A stretch of DNA of 64,000 bases from Pseudomonadaceae bacterium (GTDB taxonomy: Bacteria > Pseudomonadota > Gammaproteobacteria > Pseudomonadales > Azotimanducaceae). The translations under genes and the position numbers were made by a program. The stretch is taken from positions 62,001 to 126,000 of the forward strand of contig JANSXA010000009.1 of assembly GCA_024743175.1 (NCBI GenBank), read 5' to 3'. Shown in pieces: positions 36,731 through 44,856 of this stretch; position 1 is the stretch's first letter, and every line of letters begins with the position of its first letter. Below the pieces are notes generated by a model. It had not been told where the DNA came from. It did no database searches and saw only the letters and a list, made by a program, of their open reading frames with translations.

Positions 36731-37064
36731 GAGCACACAACAATACGTTGGAAGTCCGCTCTCACGCTGATGGGGGAAGCTGATGACGAAACCGAGACAG
36801 CAAGACTAACGAAGAATCACGCTAATCTATCGAACCATCCTGTAAAGAATATGCTTCGATCGAGTAGGAAAGGTGCCAACGGCAATGTACATTAAGACAT
36901 CAATCTACCAACATTGGGCGCAACCCATACAACAATTGATTTGTGAACAACTGAACTTTACAACGCGGGTTATGTCAGAGCCTAGTTAAAACAAATTTAC
37001 CGGCGGGTAAAGTAACTGCGCTCCAAAGCATGAACTGCCCCGTCACAAAGTTGGAAAACTTGCC
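36731..37064. other. 334-bp gap between the capsid operon and cargo, no gene recognised
   Basis: Contains no open frame of useful length with a start and ribosome site. The first 60 bases are purine-rich (GATGGGGGAAGCTGATGACG). The base composition is lower in G+C than the capsid genes. It marks the border between the conserved satellite core and the cargo, and may hold a promoter for the peptidase gene or a small RNA. Confidence 0.4.
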
Positions 37065-37835
37065 ATGGACAGAAGAAAGTTTTGTTACGCATTAGTAGCG
37101 AGCTACCTAAGTATCGGCTCCTGCAGTGCTCGCGGTCAGGGTTTCCCAACGGGTGAGGGAATTCATGACCTAGTCGAACGTGCAAACTCTGAAGATGACG
37201 AAGGAATTGTAGCCTCAGGGGCTCTATCCGCAGAGGGATGCATGTTGAGTGCAGGTATCGGCTCCAATCCATTCGATGGCGTTTTAGGATCATCAGGCAA
37301 TGTCGGAGTTGATAGGTTATTTCAGAGGGAGGGCGAATTCTTACTCCGCTCATTTCCTGTCATTCCTTATGGATATTTTTTACGCGACGACAATGCACCA
37401 AACGCGTTCGCGAGCTCCAAATCAATTAACCGGAACGGACCTCACGGCACTATTCTCTTCGGAATTCGACTCTTAACGGAGGAATTTGAGCGAGATGGTG
37501 GAGCAGGGTTCGCCATCCCAGGAATATTCGCTCATGAGTTTGCACACATTTTCCAGTTCAGTTCCGGCTTTCAAGCACCAACCCCAATAATGGAACTTCA
37601 CGCTGATTTTCTGGCTGGATGGTACCTTGCGCGCAGATCCCAGATACCCGGAATTTGGACGGACGTACGGCCGGCGCTTCAGAGCTTCTTTGAAAAAGGC
37701 GATTACGCTTTCAATGACCCGTCTCACCACGGAACGCCTAATCAGAGATTGGCAGCTGTTCAGGCTGGGCTAGTAAGTAGGACCAGCCGTGCCGACGAAG
37801 CATTTGCTTTAGGTTTGAGATATCTTGGTCAGTGA
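37065..37835 (+). CDS. Exported zinc metallopeptidase-like cargo protein
   Basis: 256 residues. An N-terminal MDRRKF plus hydrophobic stretch and SIGSC suggests a signal peptide, possibly a lipoprotein (Cys20). HEFAH at 157-161 followed by ELHADFLAG at 177-185 gives a complete zinc-peptidase site: two His, catalytic Glu and a third acidic ligand. Not related in obvious ways to the lipoprotein peptidase at 1155-2306. Codon use is less G+C rich than the capsid genes, pointing to a separate origin. It might alter the host envelope or act on competitors; target unknown. Confidence 0.7.
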   Translation: MDRRKFCYALVASYLSIGSCSARGQGFPTGEGIHDLVERANSEDDEGIVASGALSAEGCMLSAGIGSNPFDGVLGSSGNVGVDRLFQREGEFLLRSFPVIPYGYFLRDDNAPNAFASSKSINRNGPHGTILFGIRLLTEEFERDGGAGFAIPGIFAHEFAHIFQFSSGFQAPTPIMELHADFLAGWYLARRSQIPGIWTDVRPALQSFFEKGDYAFNDPSHHGTPNQRLAAVQAGLVSRTSRADEAFALGLRYLGQ

Positions 37836-37891
37836 TTATTGCACGAGCCTGAGTTGGTATTTGTTAAGAGTTAAGAAGAGTCGGAGGATCA

Positions 37892-38371
37892 ATGTTTAAC
37901 AAAATGAAAGAAAGCGTGGCTATTTTCATTTTCTGCACGGTTTCCACCGTTGCCAATGCACAAGATGTTTGTACAGTCGTAAAAGAAGCTATGCTCGACC
38001 TAGCCTCCCAAACATCACCTACTTTGGTGCCCGACGATTCTGCTTGCACATCCTCTCCGAAAAAACTTGAATGCTCATGGGCGTATGAGGACTCCATTCA
38101 GACAGCTCGTAACCAATACGAAAGTCTTGAAGCTGATCTTAAGGACTGCTTACCAGCCCATTCGGGAGTACATTTCGAGAATGGGTATCGATTTCGATCG
38201 AGGGAAGTAAAGCAAGGCGGGGATCGTTGGTTTACCCGAAAATTCAGCATACTAATCGAGTGGGGGAATCGTGACCTCTACGAAACCGGATTTCTATCAG
38301 TCGGGACGAATCTCGCTGAATTCAAGGGGAATTCAAACATCCAGTTCCGGGTTTCAAAAGTCAAATACTAG
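37892..38371 (+). CDS. Small exported hypothetical protein
   Basis: 159 residues with a clear signal peptide (hydrophobic 8-20, cleavage after NA-QA near residue 23). The mature part has four Cys, consistent with two disulfides in the periplasm. Not recognised. It follows the peptidase gene by 56 bases in the same direction; GGAGG at 37880-37884 is an excellent ribosome site. Could be an accessory or inhibitor of the peptidase, but nothing in the sequence proves it. Confidence 0.65.
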   Translation: MFNKMKESVAIFIFCTVSTVANAQDVCTVVKEAMLDLASQTSPTLVPDDSACTSSPKKLECSWAYEDSIQTARNQYESLEADLKDCLPAHSGVHFENGYRFRSREVKQGGDRWFTRKFSILIEWGNRDLYETGFLSVGTNLAEFKGNSNIQFRVSKVKY

Positions 38372-38398
38372 GAACCATCGATACTCGCGGCCACCCCG

Positions 38399-38533
38399 GT
38401 GAGAATCGTCATCCAAGACCGGAGGTTACCAAACGCAGGTTCAAAACCGCCACGGCCGATAGAATTTCCTAAAGAGGGTGAGACGCTTAAAATCCTTGGC
38501 GTCGGGATGTACAAAAGCGGATGGTTCGTTTAG
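38399..38533 (+). CDS. Possible 44-residue small ORF or gene remnant
   Basis: A GTG-initiated frame with protein-like composition in the 251-base gap after the exported protein; it ends LKILGVGMYKSGWFV. No clear ribosome site. It may be the tail of a decayed gene. The rest of the gap shows nothing. Confidence 0.25.
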   Translation: MRIVIQDRRLPNAGSKPPRPIEFPKEGETLKILGVGMYKSGWFV

Positions 38534-38622
38534 AAACCGAATTTAAACGTTATTCACCGTCCCGCACCTACTCACTGTACGTATTTCAACTAAAACTCTT
38601 CCAAATATTCTAATATAGCCGA

Positions 38623-38850
38623 ATGACGCAAGAATACGGTTCTCCCGAACGCCCTAAGCGGCAGGTATACATCACGAAAGATGCGGCGCTTCTGTTAAAA
38701 CGAGAAGCAAGCTATCGCGATAGCCAGATTTATGAATTGGCGACAGAGGCTGTTTTAGACTGGTTAACTGTGAACGCTGAAGACCCCGGCGTACGCTCGA
38801 CACTTGATCTTAATCAGGGCGATGATGATTACGATTCAGTTACTAAGTAG
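38623..38850 (+). CDS. Ribbon-helix-helix-like small protein
   Basis: 75 residues: basic start with a short beta segment (RPKRQVYITKDAALLLKREASYRDSQIYELATEAVLDWL), the strand-helix-helix order of RHH/Arc-type DNA-binding proteins, then an acidic tail. It sits directly upstream of the Pycsar pair with a 74-base gap and may be its regulator. No partner toxin is adjacent, so an antitoxin role is not supported. Confidence 0.5.
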   Translation: MTQEYGSPERPKRQVYITKDAALLLKREASYRDSQIYELATEAVLDWLTVNAEDPGVRSTLDLNQGDDDYDSVTK

Positions 38851-38924
38851 TGTAAAGACTTATCACCGTCTTCGACGGCAATCGCCCATACTCTAGATAG
38901 CTAATCCTTCATTGGGGAGTTGAA

Positions 38925-39428
38925 ATGGATGCTAACGACGAAGAGAAAGACCTAGTAGCCCGGCAGGAGCTCGTGTTAGCTCGATTGCTGGAATGGATAC
39001 GAGCAGCGGACCTACGATTGCGGTTAGTTCTGCCTCTCTCAACAACAATGCTGGGGGCACTCGCGCTGCTTGCTCCTCCATTCGCTGATTGGACCTGCGT
39101 TGGTGGAATAATGGCGTTGACGGCAACTTCTCTCTTGGTTCTTAGCATTGCATTTGCAGCGCTTGCATCCTTTCCTAGAACGAGCGGACCACTTGGTTCT
39201 TTGCTGTATTTTGGGGGGATCGTTTCCAAGGAACTGGACCAGTATAAGACGGCCGTAAAGGAACAGACTCAAGAAGCATACCTTAACGATCTCATTTGTC
39301 AGTGTCACAGAAACGCACAGATAGCAGAGCGAAAGTTCTTGTGGCTCCAGCGCTCTATCGGCTGCATGTTTGCAGCTTCAGCCCCTTGGGTTGTTGCTCT
39401 CTTCCTGCTTTACAGTGGCCGCGGGTAA
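38925..39428 (+). CDS. pycTM: Pycsar system membrane effector (PycTM-like, DUF5706-type)
   Basis: 167 residues with three hydrophobic segments (about 34-51, 58-80 and 145-163). The motif SLLYFGGI (92-99) after the second segment, with ALASFPR just before it, and the N-terminal helix with RAADLRLRL match the Pycsar effector family. In characterised systems the effector binds cCMP or cUMP made by its cyclase and permeabilises the inner membrane, killing the infected cell before phage release. GGGGAG precedes the start. The cyclase ATG directly follows its TAA stop, so the two are translationally linked. Confidence 0.8.
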   Translation: MDANDEEKDLVARQELVLARLLEWIRAADLRLRLVLPLSTTMLGALALLAPPFADWTCVGGIMALTATSLLVLSIAFAALASFPRTSGPLGSLLYFGGIVSKELDQYKTAVKEQTQEAYLNDLICQCHRNAQIAERKFLWLQRSIGCMFAASAPWVVALFLLYSGRG

Positions 39429-40139
39429 ATGGCTACTAAGTCGGACGAGTTAAAAAGTGACGTTCAGACGATAATCAATACGCTTTGGACTAAACGCAAG
39501 GGACAGCAAGTCCCGCTCACTCCGCAGGTGGCCTTGGCGGGCGGCGCTGTAGAACTTGACGCGACCTTTCTATATGCCGACCTTGCCAATTCATCAAACA
39601 TGGTGAAAGAGCTTGATCAACGAGTGGCTGCAAAAATCATTAAGAGCTTTCTTGCTACGTCAGCTAAACTAATCAGACATCGTGGCGGTAACATCGTGAG
39701 TTTCGATGGTGACAGAATACTTGGCGTATTCTACGGTGGTAATAAGAATACGTCCGCTGCGAGGTGCGCCCTAAATATCAACCACACCGTAACAAAAGTC
39801 ATCCGCCCAAAGTTCGAGGCGCAGTACGATTCAGTGAGAAGAGCATCGTTCAAGATTCAACACGGTGTTGGAGTAGATACTGGAACCGTACTCGCTGTTC
39901 GGGGAGGAGCGCGTGGAAGAAACGATCTAATTTGGATCGGACGAGCACCGAACCTTGCGGCGAAACTTAGCGACCTGCGTGAAGCTCCCTATTGTTCGTT
40001 TATCACCGCCCCAGTTTACAACGGTATGCTCGACTCTTCCAAGTTTTCGGATGGTAAGTATATGTGGGAAAAATCTTCTCGCAGTTTTCTTGGCGACAAT
40101 ATCAATATATATCGTTCGAAATGGATTTGGTCACCATGA
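39429..40139 (+). CDS. pycC: Pycsar nucleotide cyclase (PycC, class III cyclase fold)
   Basis: 236 residues forming one class III cyclase domain. The N-terminal GQQVPLTPQVALAGGAVELDAT lead-in is typical of Pycsar cyclases. Metal-binding Asp51 is in LYADLANSS and Asp95 in SFDGDRILGVF. GRAPNLAAKL (171-180) supplies the Asn and basic residue that stabilise the transition state. These enzymes make cyclic CMP or cyclic UMP when phage infection is sensed. Which pyrimidine is used cannot be read from the sequence by eye. Directly downstream of the membrane effector, the standard two-gene layout. Confidence 0.85.
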   Translation: MATKSDELKSDVQTIINTLWTKRKGQQVPLTPQVALAGGAVELDATFLYADLANSSNMVKELDQRVAAKIIKSFLATSAKLIRHRGGNIVSFDGDRILGVFYGGNKNTSAARCALNINHTVTKVIRPKFEAQYDSVRRASFKIQHGVGVDTGTVLAVRGGARGRNDLIWIGRAPNLAAKLSDLREAPYCSFITAPVYNGMLDSSKFSDGKYMWEKSSRSFLGDNINIYRSKWIWSP

Positions 40140-40148
40140 ACACAAACC

Positions 40149-40175
40149 AGGGGGTTGAACTGACCCCCTTGTTTC
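40149..40175 (+). terminator. Probable terminator after the Pycsar pair
   Basis: AGGGGGT-TGAACTG-ACCCCCT hairpin (7-bp stem, 40149-40169) followed by TGTTT. It would separate Pycsar from the DUF4238 gene. Confidence 0.6.
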
Positions 40176-40210
40176 GACGATACCTCTTGAGCCTTAAATA
40201 GCTCTGATGC

Positions 40211-41320
40211 ATGCCGTCAAATAAAAACCAGCACTTTGTTCCTCGCAGCTATTTAAGAGCGTTCTCCCCTGACGAGAAAAAGCGAACGATCAACCTCTTC
40301 AACCTTGATAGAGAACGATTGATTTTAGGCGCATCTATTAAACACCAGTGCTCGGGCGACTACTTCTATGGAGATGACGAAGAGTTAGAAGAAGCAATTC
40401 AACTCGTTGAGCGTTCGTATGCTGAGGTGGTAAATGACATCGAACGCTATGAACCAGTAACGGCGCTGCACCAAACTGTCTTGAGGAGATTCTGGCTTTT
40501 ACAGTTCTTACGAACGGACGCTGCCGCAAGAAGGTCCGTAGAGATGACGGATGCAATTGTAGACTTCGCCGGGCCGGAACTTGAAAAAAATCGATTTAGC
40601 ATCAAAGACGCTGTGCAAACGGGCATGCAAATCTACGCCGAACAGATGTCAGCGATAGATGATCTGAAGATCTGCATTGTCAAAAACAACTCTAAGACAC
40701 CCTTTATCACTTCCGATAATCCAGCCACGCTAACTAATCGGTGGCACTTTCAGGACTCACGCACAAACGGCAGCAATTTCGGACTCACCGCAGCGGGTGC
40801 ATTGGCTGTTCTCCCGATCTCACCCAAGATTCTGATGCTTGCATATGATGGTGACGTGTACTCGATTCAAAAGAATCGGGGTTGGGTCCAGATAAAAGGG
40901 GACAATGACGTAGATGCGCTCAATCAACTCCAAATCTTAAATTGCTGGGCTAACATTTATCTACGGGATGATATCCCCGTTAACTTCATAGCCGACTGCG
41001 CCGATCGTTGCCGGGGAAATAGGCCTACTAACCGCTACATAATTGACTACGCGGTACTGAAAGAAAAAACGGACGAAGGTAGCATTTACCGCACGGTTGC
41101 CAAAGAAGCGATTCCGGACGGTGAATCAGCCCTGGTCCACTCGCAAAGTGTATATGGAGAACCCACTCACTGGCCCGCATTTGTTCGCTATCGCAAAAAT
41201 GGAACCGTTTACTACAATGGTAGTGCTGTGGGATACGTTCGACGGGCACCAGCAACCGCTAGGGGGGCTCGGGGGTTCAGGCAGCTTCGATCACGACAGA
41301 TTCCACCGTCATCGGTGTGA
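40211..41320 (+). CDS. DUF4238 domain protein
   Basis: 369 residues. The N-terminal QHFVPRSYLRAFS is the family signature, and FITSDNPATL occurs mid-protein (about 157-166) as expected. DUF4238 proteins are scattered in genomic islands; biochemical activity is not established to my knowledge. It is the last gene before attR, behind a terminator, in the usual cargo position. A separate defence or nuclease-like role is a guess from context only. The C-terminal 30 residues (Arg/Ala rich) look unlike the rest and may reflect fusion to end-of-element sequence. Confidence 0.75.
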   Translation: MPSNKNQHFVPRSYLRAFSPDEKKRTINLFNLDRERLILGASIKHQCSGDYFYGDDEELEEAIQLVERSYAEVVNDIERYEPVTALHQTVLRRFWLLQFLRTDAAARRSVEMTDAIVDFAGPELEKNRFSIKDAVQTGMQIYAEQMSAIDDLKICIVKNNSKTPFITSDNPATLTNRWHFQDSRTNGSNFGLTAAGALAVLPISPKILMLAYDGDVYSIQKNRGWVQIKGDNDVDALNQLQILNCWANIYLRDDIPVNFIADCADRCRGNRPTNRYIIDYAVLKEKTDEGSIYRTVAKEAIPDGESALVHSQSVYGEPTHWPAFVRYRKNGTVYYNGSAVGYVRRAPATARGARGFRQLRSRQIPPSSV

Positions 41321-41337
41321 TTACGATTGTGATTACG
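41316..41337. repeat. TGTGATTACG direct repeats near the right end
   Basis: TGTGATTACG at 41316-41325 and 41328-41337, start to start 12 bases. They share the TGTGATT half-site with the palindromes at 25616 and 30656, and lie 60-80 bases inside attR where integrase or excisionase would bind. Confidence 0.5.
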
Positions 41338-41396
41338 GCCTTCGGCCAGGTGCGGCGCCGAAAGGGGAACTCCTCTAAAAGCAGCATTCTATAAGG

Positions 41397-41480
<84 letters not shown>

Positions 41481-41550
41481 CTGAACCAGGCGCGTAGGAT
41501 AATGGCTGTCGGAGGAAAGGCAAGTCCAAGGTGGGCACACCAGCTGTACC

Positions 41551-41964
41551 CTAAGGACAGGCAATCCGATCAGGATAACGCACACACACAGTTAGGCCGT
41601 CTGGATGTACTGCGGTAACCTCGTAGAAAGTACCATCGCTGGGATCTATCGAATAGGTGATGCCATCATTATTGCGTGGTTCCCACCCGATAGCAGCGTC
41701 TATCGCATCGATATCTGCCAGATCATTCGCATAGGCACCAGTTCGTAAAAAGACGTCTTCCTGAAAGATTTCAATGTTATCAATATTTCCACGCACAACC
41801 CCCTCTTGTGAGGTTTCCACATAGCCTTGATAAGCGGGCAACGCAAACGAGAGAACTACTCCCAAAATCACTACAGCCACGAGTAACTCAATAAGCGTCA
41901 TGCCATTCTGTCGCTGCTTAGGGCTAGAGAATTGCTGATGAGAATATGCTTGTAGATGTTCCAT
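41551..41964 (-). CDS. Type IV pilin-like protein (second/minor pilin)
   Basis: 137 residues. Prepilin motif NG-MTLIELLVAVVILGVVLSFALPAY with the +5 Glu; cleavage is after Gly21, giving an unusually long 21-residue leader. The mature protein has a single hydrophobic N-helix and two C-terminal Cys (CVRYPDRIAC) that would close a short disulfide loop. PilE-like minor pilins have this size. GAGGA at 41971-41975 fixes the start. It lies downstream of the major pilin beyond a strong terminator, so it probably has its own promoter in the 105-base gap. Confidence 0.8.
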   Translation of the reverse strand: MEHLQAYSHQQFSSPKQRQNGMTLIELLVAVVILGVVLSFALPAYQGYVETSQEGVVRGNIDNIEIFQEDVFLRTGAYANDLADIDAIDAAIGWEPRNNDGITYSIDPSDGTFYEVTAVHPDGLTVCVRYPDRIACP

Positions 41965-42017
41965 TTAATCCTCGATTTCTCACTACCAACTAAAAATAAT
42001 CGATTCGAACCGGAAAC

Positions 42018-42048
42018 AACAAAAGGGCAGTCGTGCTACCCTTTTGTT
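42018..42048 (-). terminator. Terminator of the major pilin gene
   Basis: Perfect 10-bp inverted repeat AACAAAAGGG / CCCTTTTGTT (42018-42027, 42039-42048) with an 11-base loop. On the minus strand it ends TTTTGTTGTTT. The transcript of pilA should stop here. Confidence 0.85.
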
Positions 42049-42069
42049 ATTAAGCTGAACAGCAAGCTG

Positions 42070-42567
42070 TTAGCAATCGTTTGCGGACCAGCAGACAACC
42101 TGATCGGTTGTGCTCAGGCCGTTGAAGTCACCATAAGCGGGGCGAGTAATGGTCATAACCAAGTCGCCGGTAGCGATGGTTCCGGCAGTTACAGCTACGC
42201 CAACGGTACCATCGGCATCGTTAGAAGCAGCAGCGAATGCAGCCGCACCCTCAGGAGAACCGGTGGCTACTTTAGCCGTACCCATTTCAGCGTTGAAAAC
42301 ACCTTCCCAATCAGTCGCCCAAGCGTCACGCTGACCGGAAATCGTTGCTCTGTCGAGCGAACCCATCTGGAGGCCCGTACGAATACGCTGCATCTCAGTA
42401 GAGACGAGATCAGTAGCAGCTTCCCAGTGTGAATTCACTTTGGCAGTGTTAGCGGTCTGGATATAAGTCTGATAAGCAGGCAAAGCTACTGCGGCCAGGA
42501 TGCCGATGATAGCTACCACGATCATCAATTCGATAAGGGTGAAACCCTTTTGCATTGCGTTTTTCAT
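42070..42567 (-). CDS. pilA: Type IV major pilin
   Basis: 165 residues. Short leader MKNAMQKG then [24 protein letters not shown], the canonical PilA N-terminus with Glu5. The mature globular domain is Ala/Thr rich and ends VCWSANDC, a C-terminal disulfide pair (D-region). Divergent from pilB. Preceded by a consensus sigma-54 promoter and followed by a strong terminator, consistent with high expression. A second ATG four codons in is an alternative start. Confidence 0.95.
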   Translation of the reverse strand: MKNAMQKGFTLIELMIVVAIIGILAAVALPAYQTYIQTANTAKVNSHWEAATDLVSTEMQRIRTGLQMGSLDRATISGQRDAWATDWEGVFNAEMGTAKVATGSPEGAAAFAAASNDADGTVGVAVTAGTIATGDLVMTITRPAYGDFNGLSTTDQVVCWSANDC

Positions 42568-42652
42568 TTAGAATAAACTCCGTTACTAATGTGTAAAAAC
42601 GTGGCAGCCAAAGACGTTGGTCATGCAAGCCGCGCCCGTTGCCGAGATATAA

Positions 42653-42668
42653 AGCAAACCGTGTGCCA
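42653..42668 (-). promoter_or_regulatory. Sigma-54 promoter of the major pilin gene
   Basis: On the minus strand TGGCAC-ACGGT-TTGCT matches the -24/-12 consensus TGGCAC-N5-TTGCW at every position. Transcription would start near 42643, about 75 bases before the pilA ATG. PilS-PilR activation through sigma-54 is the known mode for pilA in Pseudomonas. Confidence 0.85.
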
Positions 42669-43082
42669 ACCTTGTCGCCACACATTCCTTCAAGTCAAAT
42701 CACCATACTTATCAGTGAGTTAGATGAGACTGGCAGATCGCTTTTGTTTCTGTGAGCTTTCCTCATCAGCGCAATACGCCACTGTATACTTACTCAGAAT
42801 GTCACTAGCTGACGCTGGCGGTCACAGTCCTTAACAACCTGCACAGTGCCTATTATATTGAGCTTAGCCCAGAACGGGAAATCCACACGCCGGTGTCGCA
42901 GGGTTAAAGGCGGGACAGATTCCCACATGCTATTTTGTGATGGGCTTATCGACAGCCTAGTGACACAGGCATAGACTTATTGTGCTGCGGCTGCGTATCG
43001 TGACGATAACCGGTGAAAGCACTAAAATCAGCACCCTATGTAGCTCCGCTGCACGCCGTTTGATAAGGATCTTGAGCGCTGT
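42669..43082. other. 414-bp intergenic region between pilA promoter and pilB
   Basis: Holds upstream activating DNA for the pilA sigma-54 promoter and the promoter of pilB-pilC-pilD. No gene or structured RNA recognised. Confidence 0.5.
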
Positions 43083-44813
43083 ATGGCCACAGAACCAGTA
43101 CCAATTAGCGGCCTCGCGCGACGTCTCGTCGACGAAGGCCTGATAGAGGCTGAAATTGCCTTAAAAGCCACCGATGATGCCCGCAAGGCAGCTATACCTC
43201 TGGTCAGCTATCTTGTACAGAACGGTTTAGTTGAGGCTAAAGCCATTGCGGCCAGCGCCGCTGAAGAGTTTGGCGTGCCGCTGATGGATCTGTCTGTTTT
43301 TGACATCGACAGCGTCCCTAAAGACCTCGTCAAAGAACAACTGATCAAACAACACAACGCGCTGCCCCTGGTACGTCGCGGTGTGCGCCTGTTTGTCGCG
43401 GTCTCTGACCCGACCAATCTGCAGGCGCTGGATGAGATTAAATTCCAGACCGGTGTGAACACTGAACCGGTTCTGGTTGAGGAAGACAAACTTGCTGCCT
43501 TAATCGATCGTTTTCTTAACGCTCAGGAAGACAGTGGCCTGGGCGACCTTGATGGCGACGATCTCGAAGATCTCGACATGGAATCGTTCGAAGATGGCGG
43601 TGATCAGGGCGAAGACGAAGATGTAGGATCCGGCACTGACGACACGCCAATTGTCAGGTTTGTGAACAAAATGCTGTTGGATGCCATTAAAACCGGCGCA
43701 TCAGATATTCACTTTGAACCTTACGAGAAAACCTATCGGGTTCGCTTCCGTACCGATGGTGTTCTGCACGTTGTCACAACGCCACCTTCTAATTTGGGTC
43801 AACGTCTGGCTGCACGCCTGAAAGTCATGTCCGAGATGGACATCTCAGAACGTCGGGTGCCCCAGGATGGGCGCATCAAGATGAAGTTATCGAAAACACG
43901 GGCAATCGACTTCCGCGTGAACACCCTGCCCACCCTGTGGGGTGAAAAAGTTGTACTACGTATTCTTGACCCTTCCCAGGCAAAAATGGGTATTGAAGCT
44001 CTCGGCTTTGAACCCCTGCAGCAGGAACTGTTTCTGGACGCGCTGCATCAACCTCAGGGCATGGTACTTGTTACTGGTCCTACGGGCAGCGGCAAAACCG
44101 TTTCCCTGTACACAGGTCTGAATATTCTGAATACCCACGAACTGAATATTGCAACTGCTGAAGACCCGGTTGAAATTAACCTGGAAGGCATTAACCAGGT
44201 CAACGTGAATCACCGTGTCGGTCTGGATTTTGCGGCTGCACTTAGGTCATTTTTGCGTCAGGATCCTGACGTCGTAATGGTAGGTGAGATTCGTGACCTG
44301 GAGACTGCTGAAATTGCAATTAAGGCTGCTCAGACAGGGCACATGGTGTTATCCACCCTGCACACCAACTCCGCCCCTGAAACACTGACCCGCTTGCGCA
44401 ACATGGGTGTGCCGGCTTTTAACCTGGCAACCTCCGTCAGCCTGATTATCGCCCAGCGTCTGGCACGACGCTTATGCCCTGAATGTAAGACATCTCTGGA
44501 CGTGCCGAAGGAAGTGCTGGACGAGGAAGGTTTCACAGAAGAAGACATTGCCAGCGGTTTTCAGGTGTATGAGGCCAGTGGCACAGGGTGTGACAAATGT
44601 AACGGCGGCTTCAAAGGTCGTGTGGGAATATATGAAGTAGTTAAAATAACGCCGGAGCTGTCTCGTATTATCATGGAAGACGGAAACAGCATCGATCTTG
44701 CTGAACAGGCCAATCGCCATGGGTTCAATAACCTGCGACGATCAGGTCTGATGAAGGTTATGCAGGGTGTTACCAGCCTGGCAGAGGCAAACCGGGTCAC
44801 GACCGGTCACTAA
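43083..44813 (+). CDS. pilB: Type IV pilus assembly ATPase PilB
   Basis: Hexameric extension ATPase, 576 residues. N-terminal MshE-type domain (1-150), an acidic Asp/Glu linker (about 155-190), then the ATPase: Walker A TGPTGSGKT, Asp box, Walker B-like DVVMVGEIRD and His box TGHMVLSTLHTN. A zinc tetracysteine motif CPEC...CDKC lies near the C-terminus. First gene of pilBCD. Confidence 0.97.
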   Translation: MATEPVPISGLARRLVDEGLIEAEIALKATDDARKAAIPLVSYLVQNGLVEAKAIAASAAEEFGVPLMDLSVFDIDSVPKDLVKEQLIKQHNALPLVRRGVRLFVAVSDPTNLQALDEIKFQTGVNTEPVLVEEDKLAALIDRFLNAQEDSGLGDLDGDDLEDLDMESFEDGGDQGEDEDVGSGTDDTPIVRFVNKMLLDAIKTGASDIHFEPYEKTYRVRFRTDGVLHVVTTPPSNLGQRLAARLKVMSEMDISERRVPQDGRIKMKLSKTRAIDFRVNTLPTLWGEKVVLRILDPSQAKMGIEALGFEPLQQELFLDALHQPQGMVLVTGPTGSGKTVSLYTGLNILNTHELNIATAEDPVEINLEGINQVNVNHRVGLDFAAALRSFLRQDPDVVMVGEIRDLETAEIAIKAAQTGHMVLSTLHTNSAPETLTRLRNMGVPAFNLATSVSLIIAQRLARRLCPECKTSLDVPKEVLDEEGFTEEDIASGFQVYEASGTGCDKCNGGFKGRVGIYEVVKITPELSRIIMEDGNSIDLAEQANRHGFNNLRRSGLMKVMQGVTSLAEANRVTTGH

Positions 44814-44856
44814 CGCTCATTTTGAGTGTGACGACAATCACGGGTAGTAGTAGAAC

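Noticed and set aside
36740-36900. Possible group II intron or retron RNA in the purine-rich gap
   Set aside because: No reverse transcriptase gene is nearby and no catalytic domain V-like hairpin could be identified.
38623-38850. Antitoxin of a type II toxin-antitoxin pair
   Set aside because: RHH-like features are present but no toxin-sized gene is adjacent; the next gene is the Pycsar effector 74 bases away.
39429-40139. Ordinary regulatory adenylate cyclase
   Set aside because: The small single-domain size, the Pycsar-like N-terminal lead-in, and direct coupling to a DUF5706-type membrane effector favour Pycsar.
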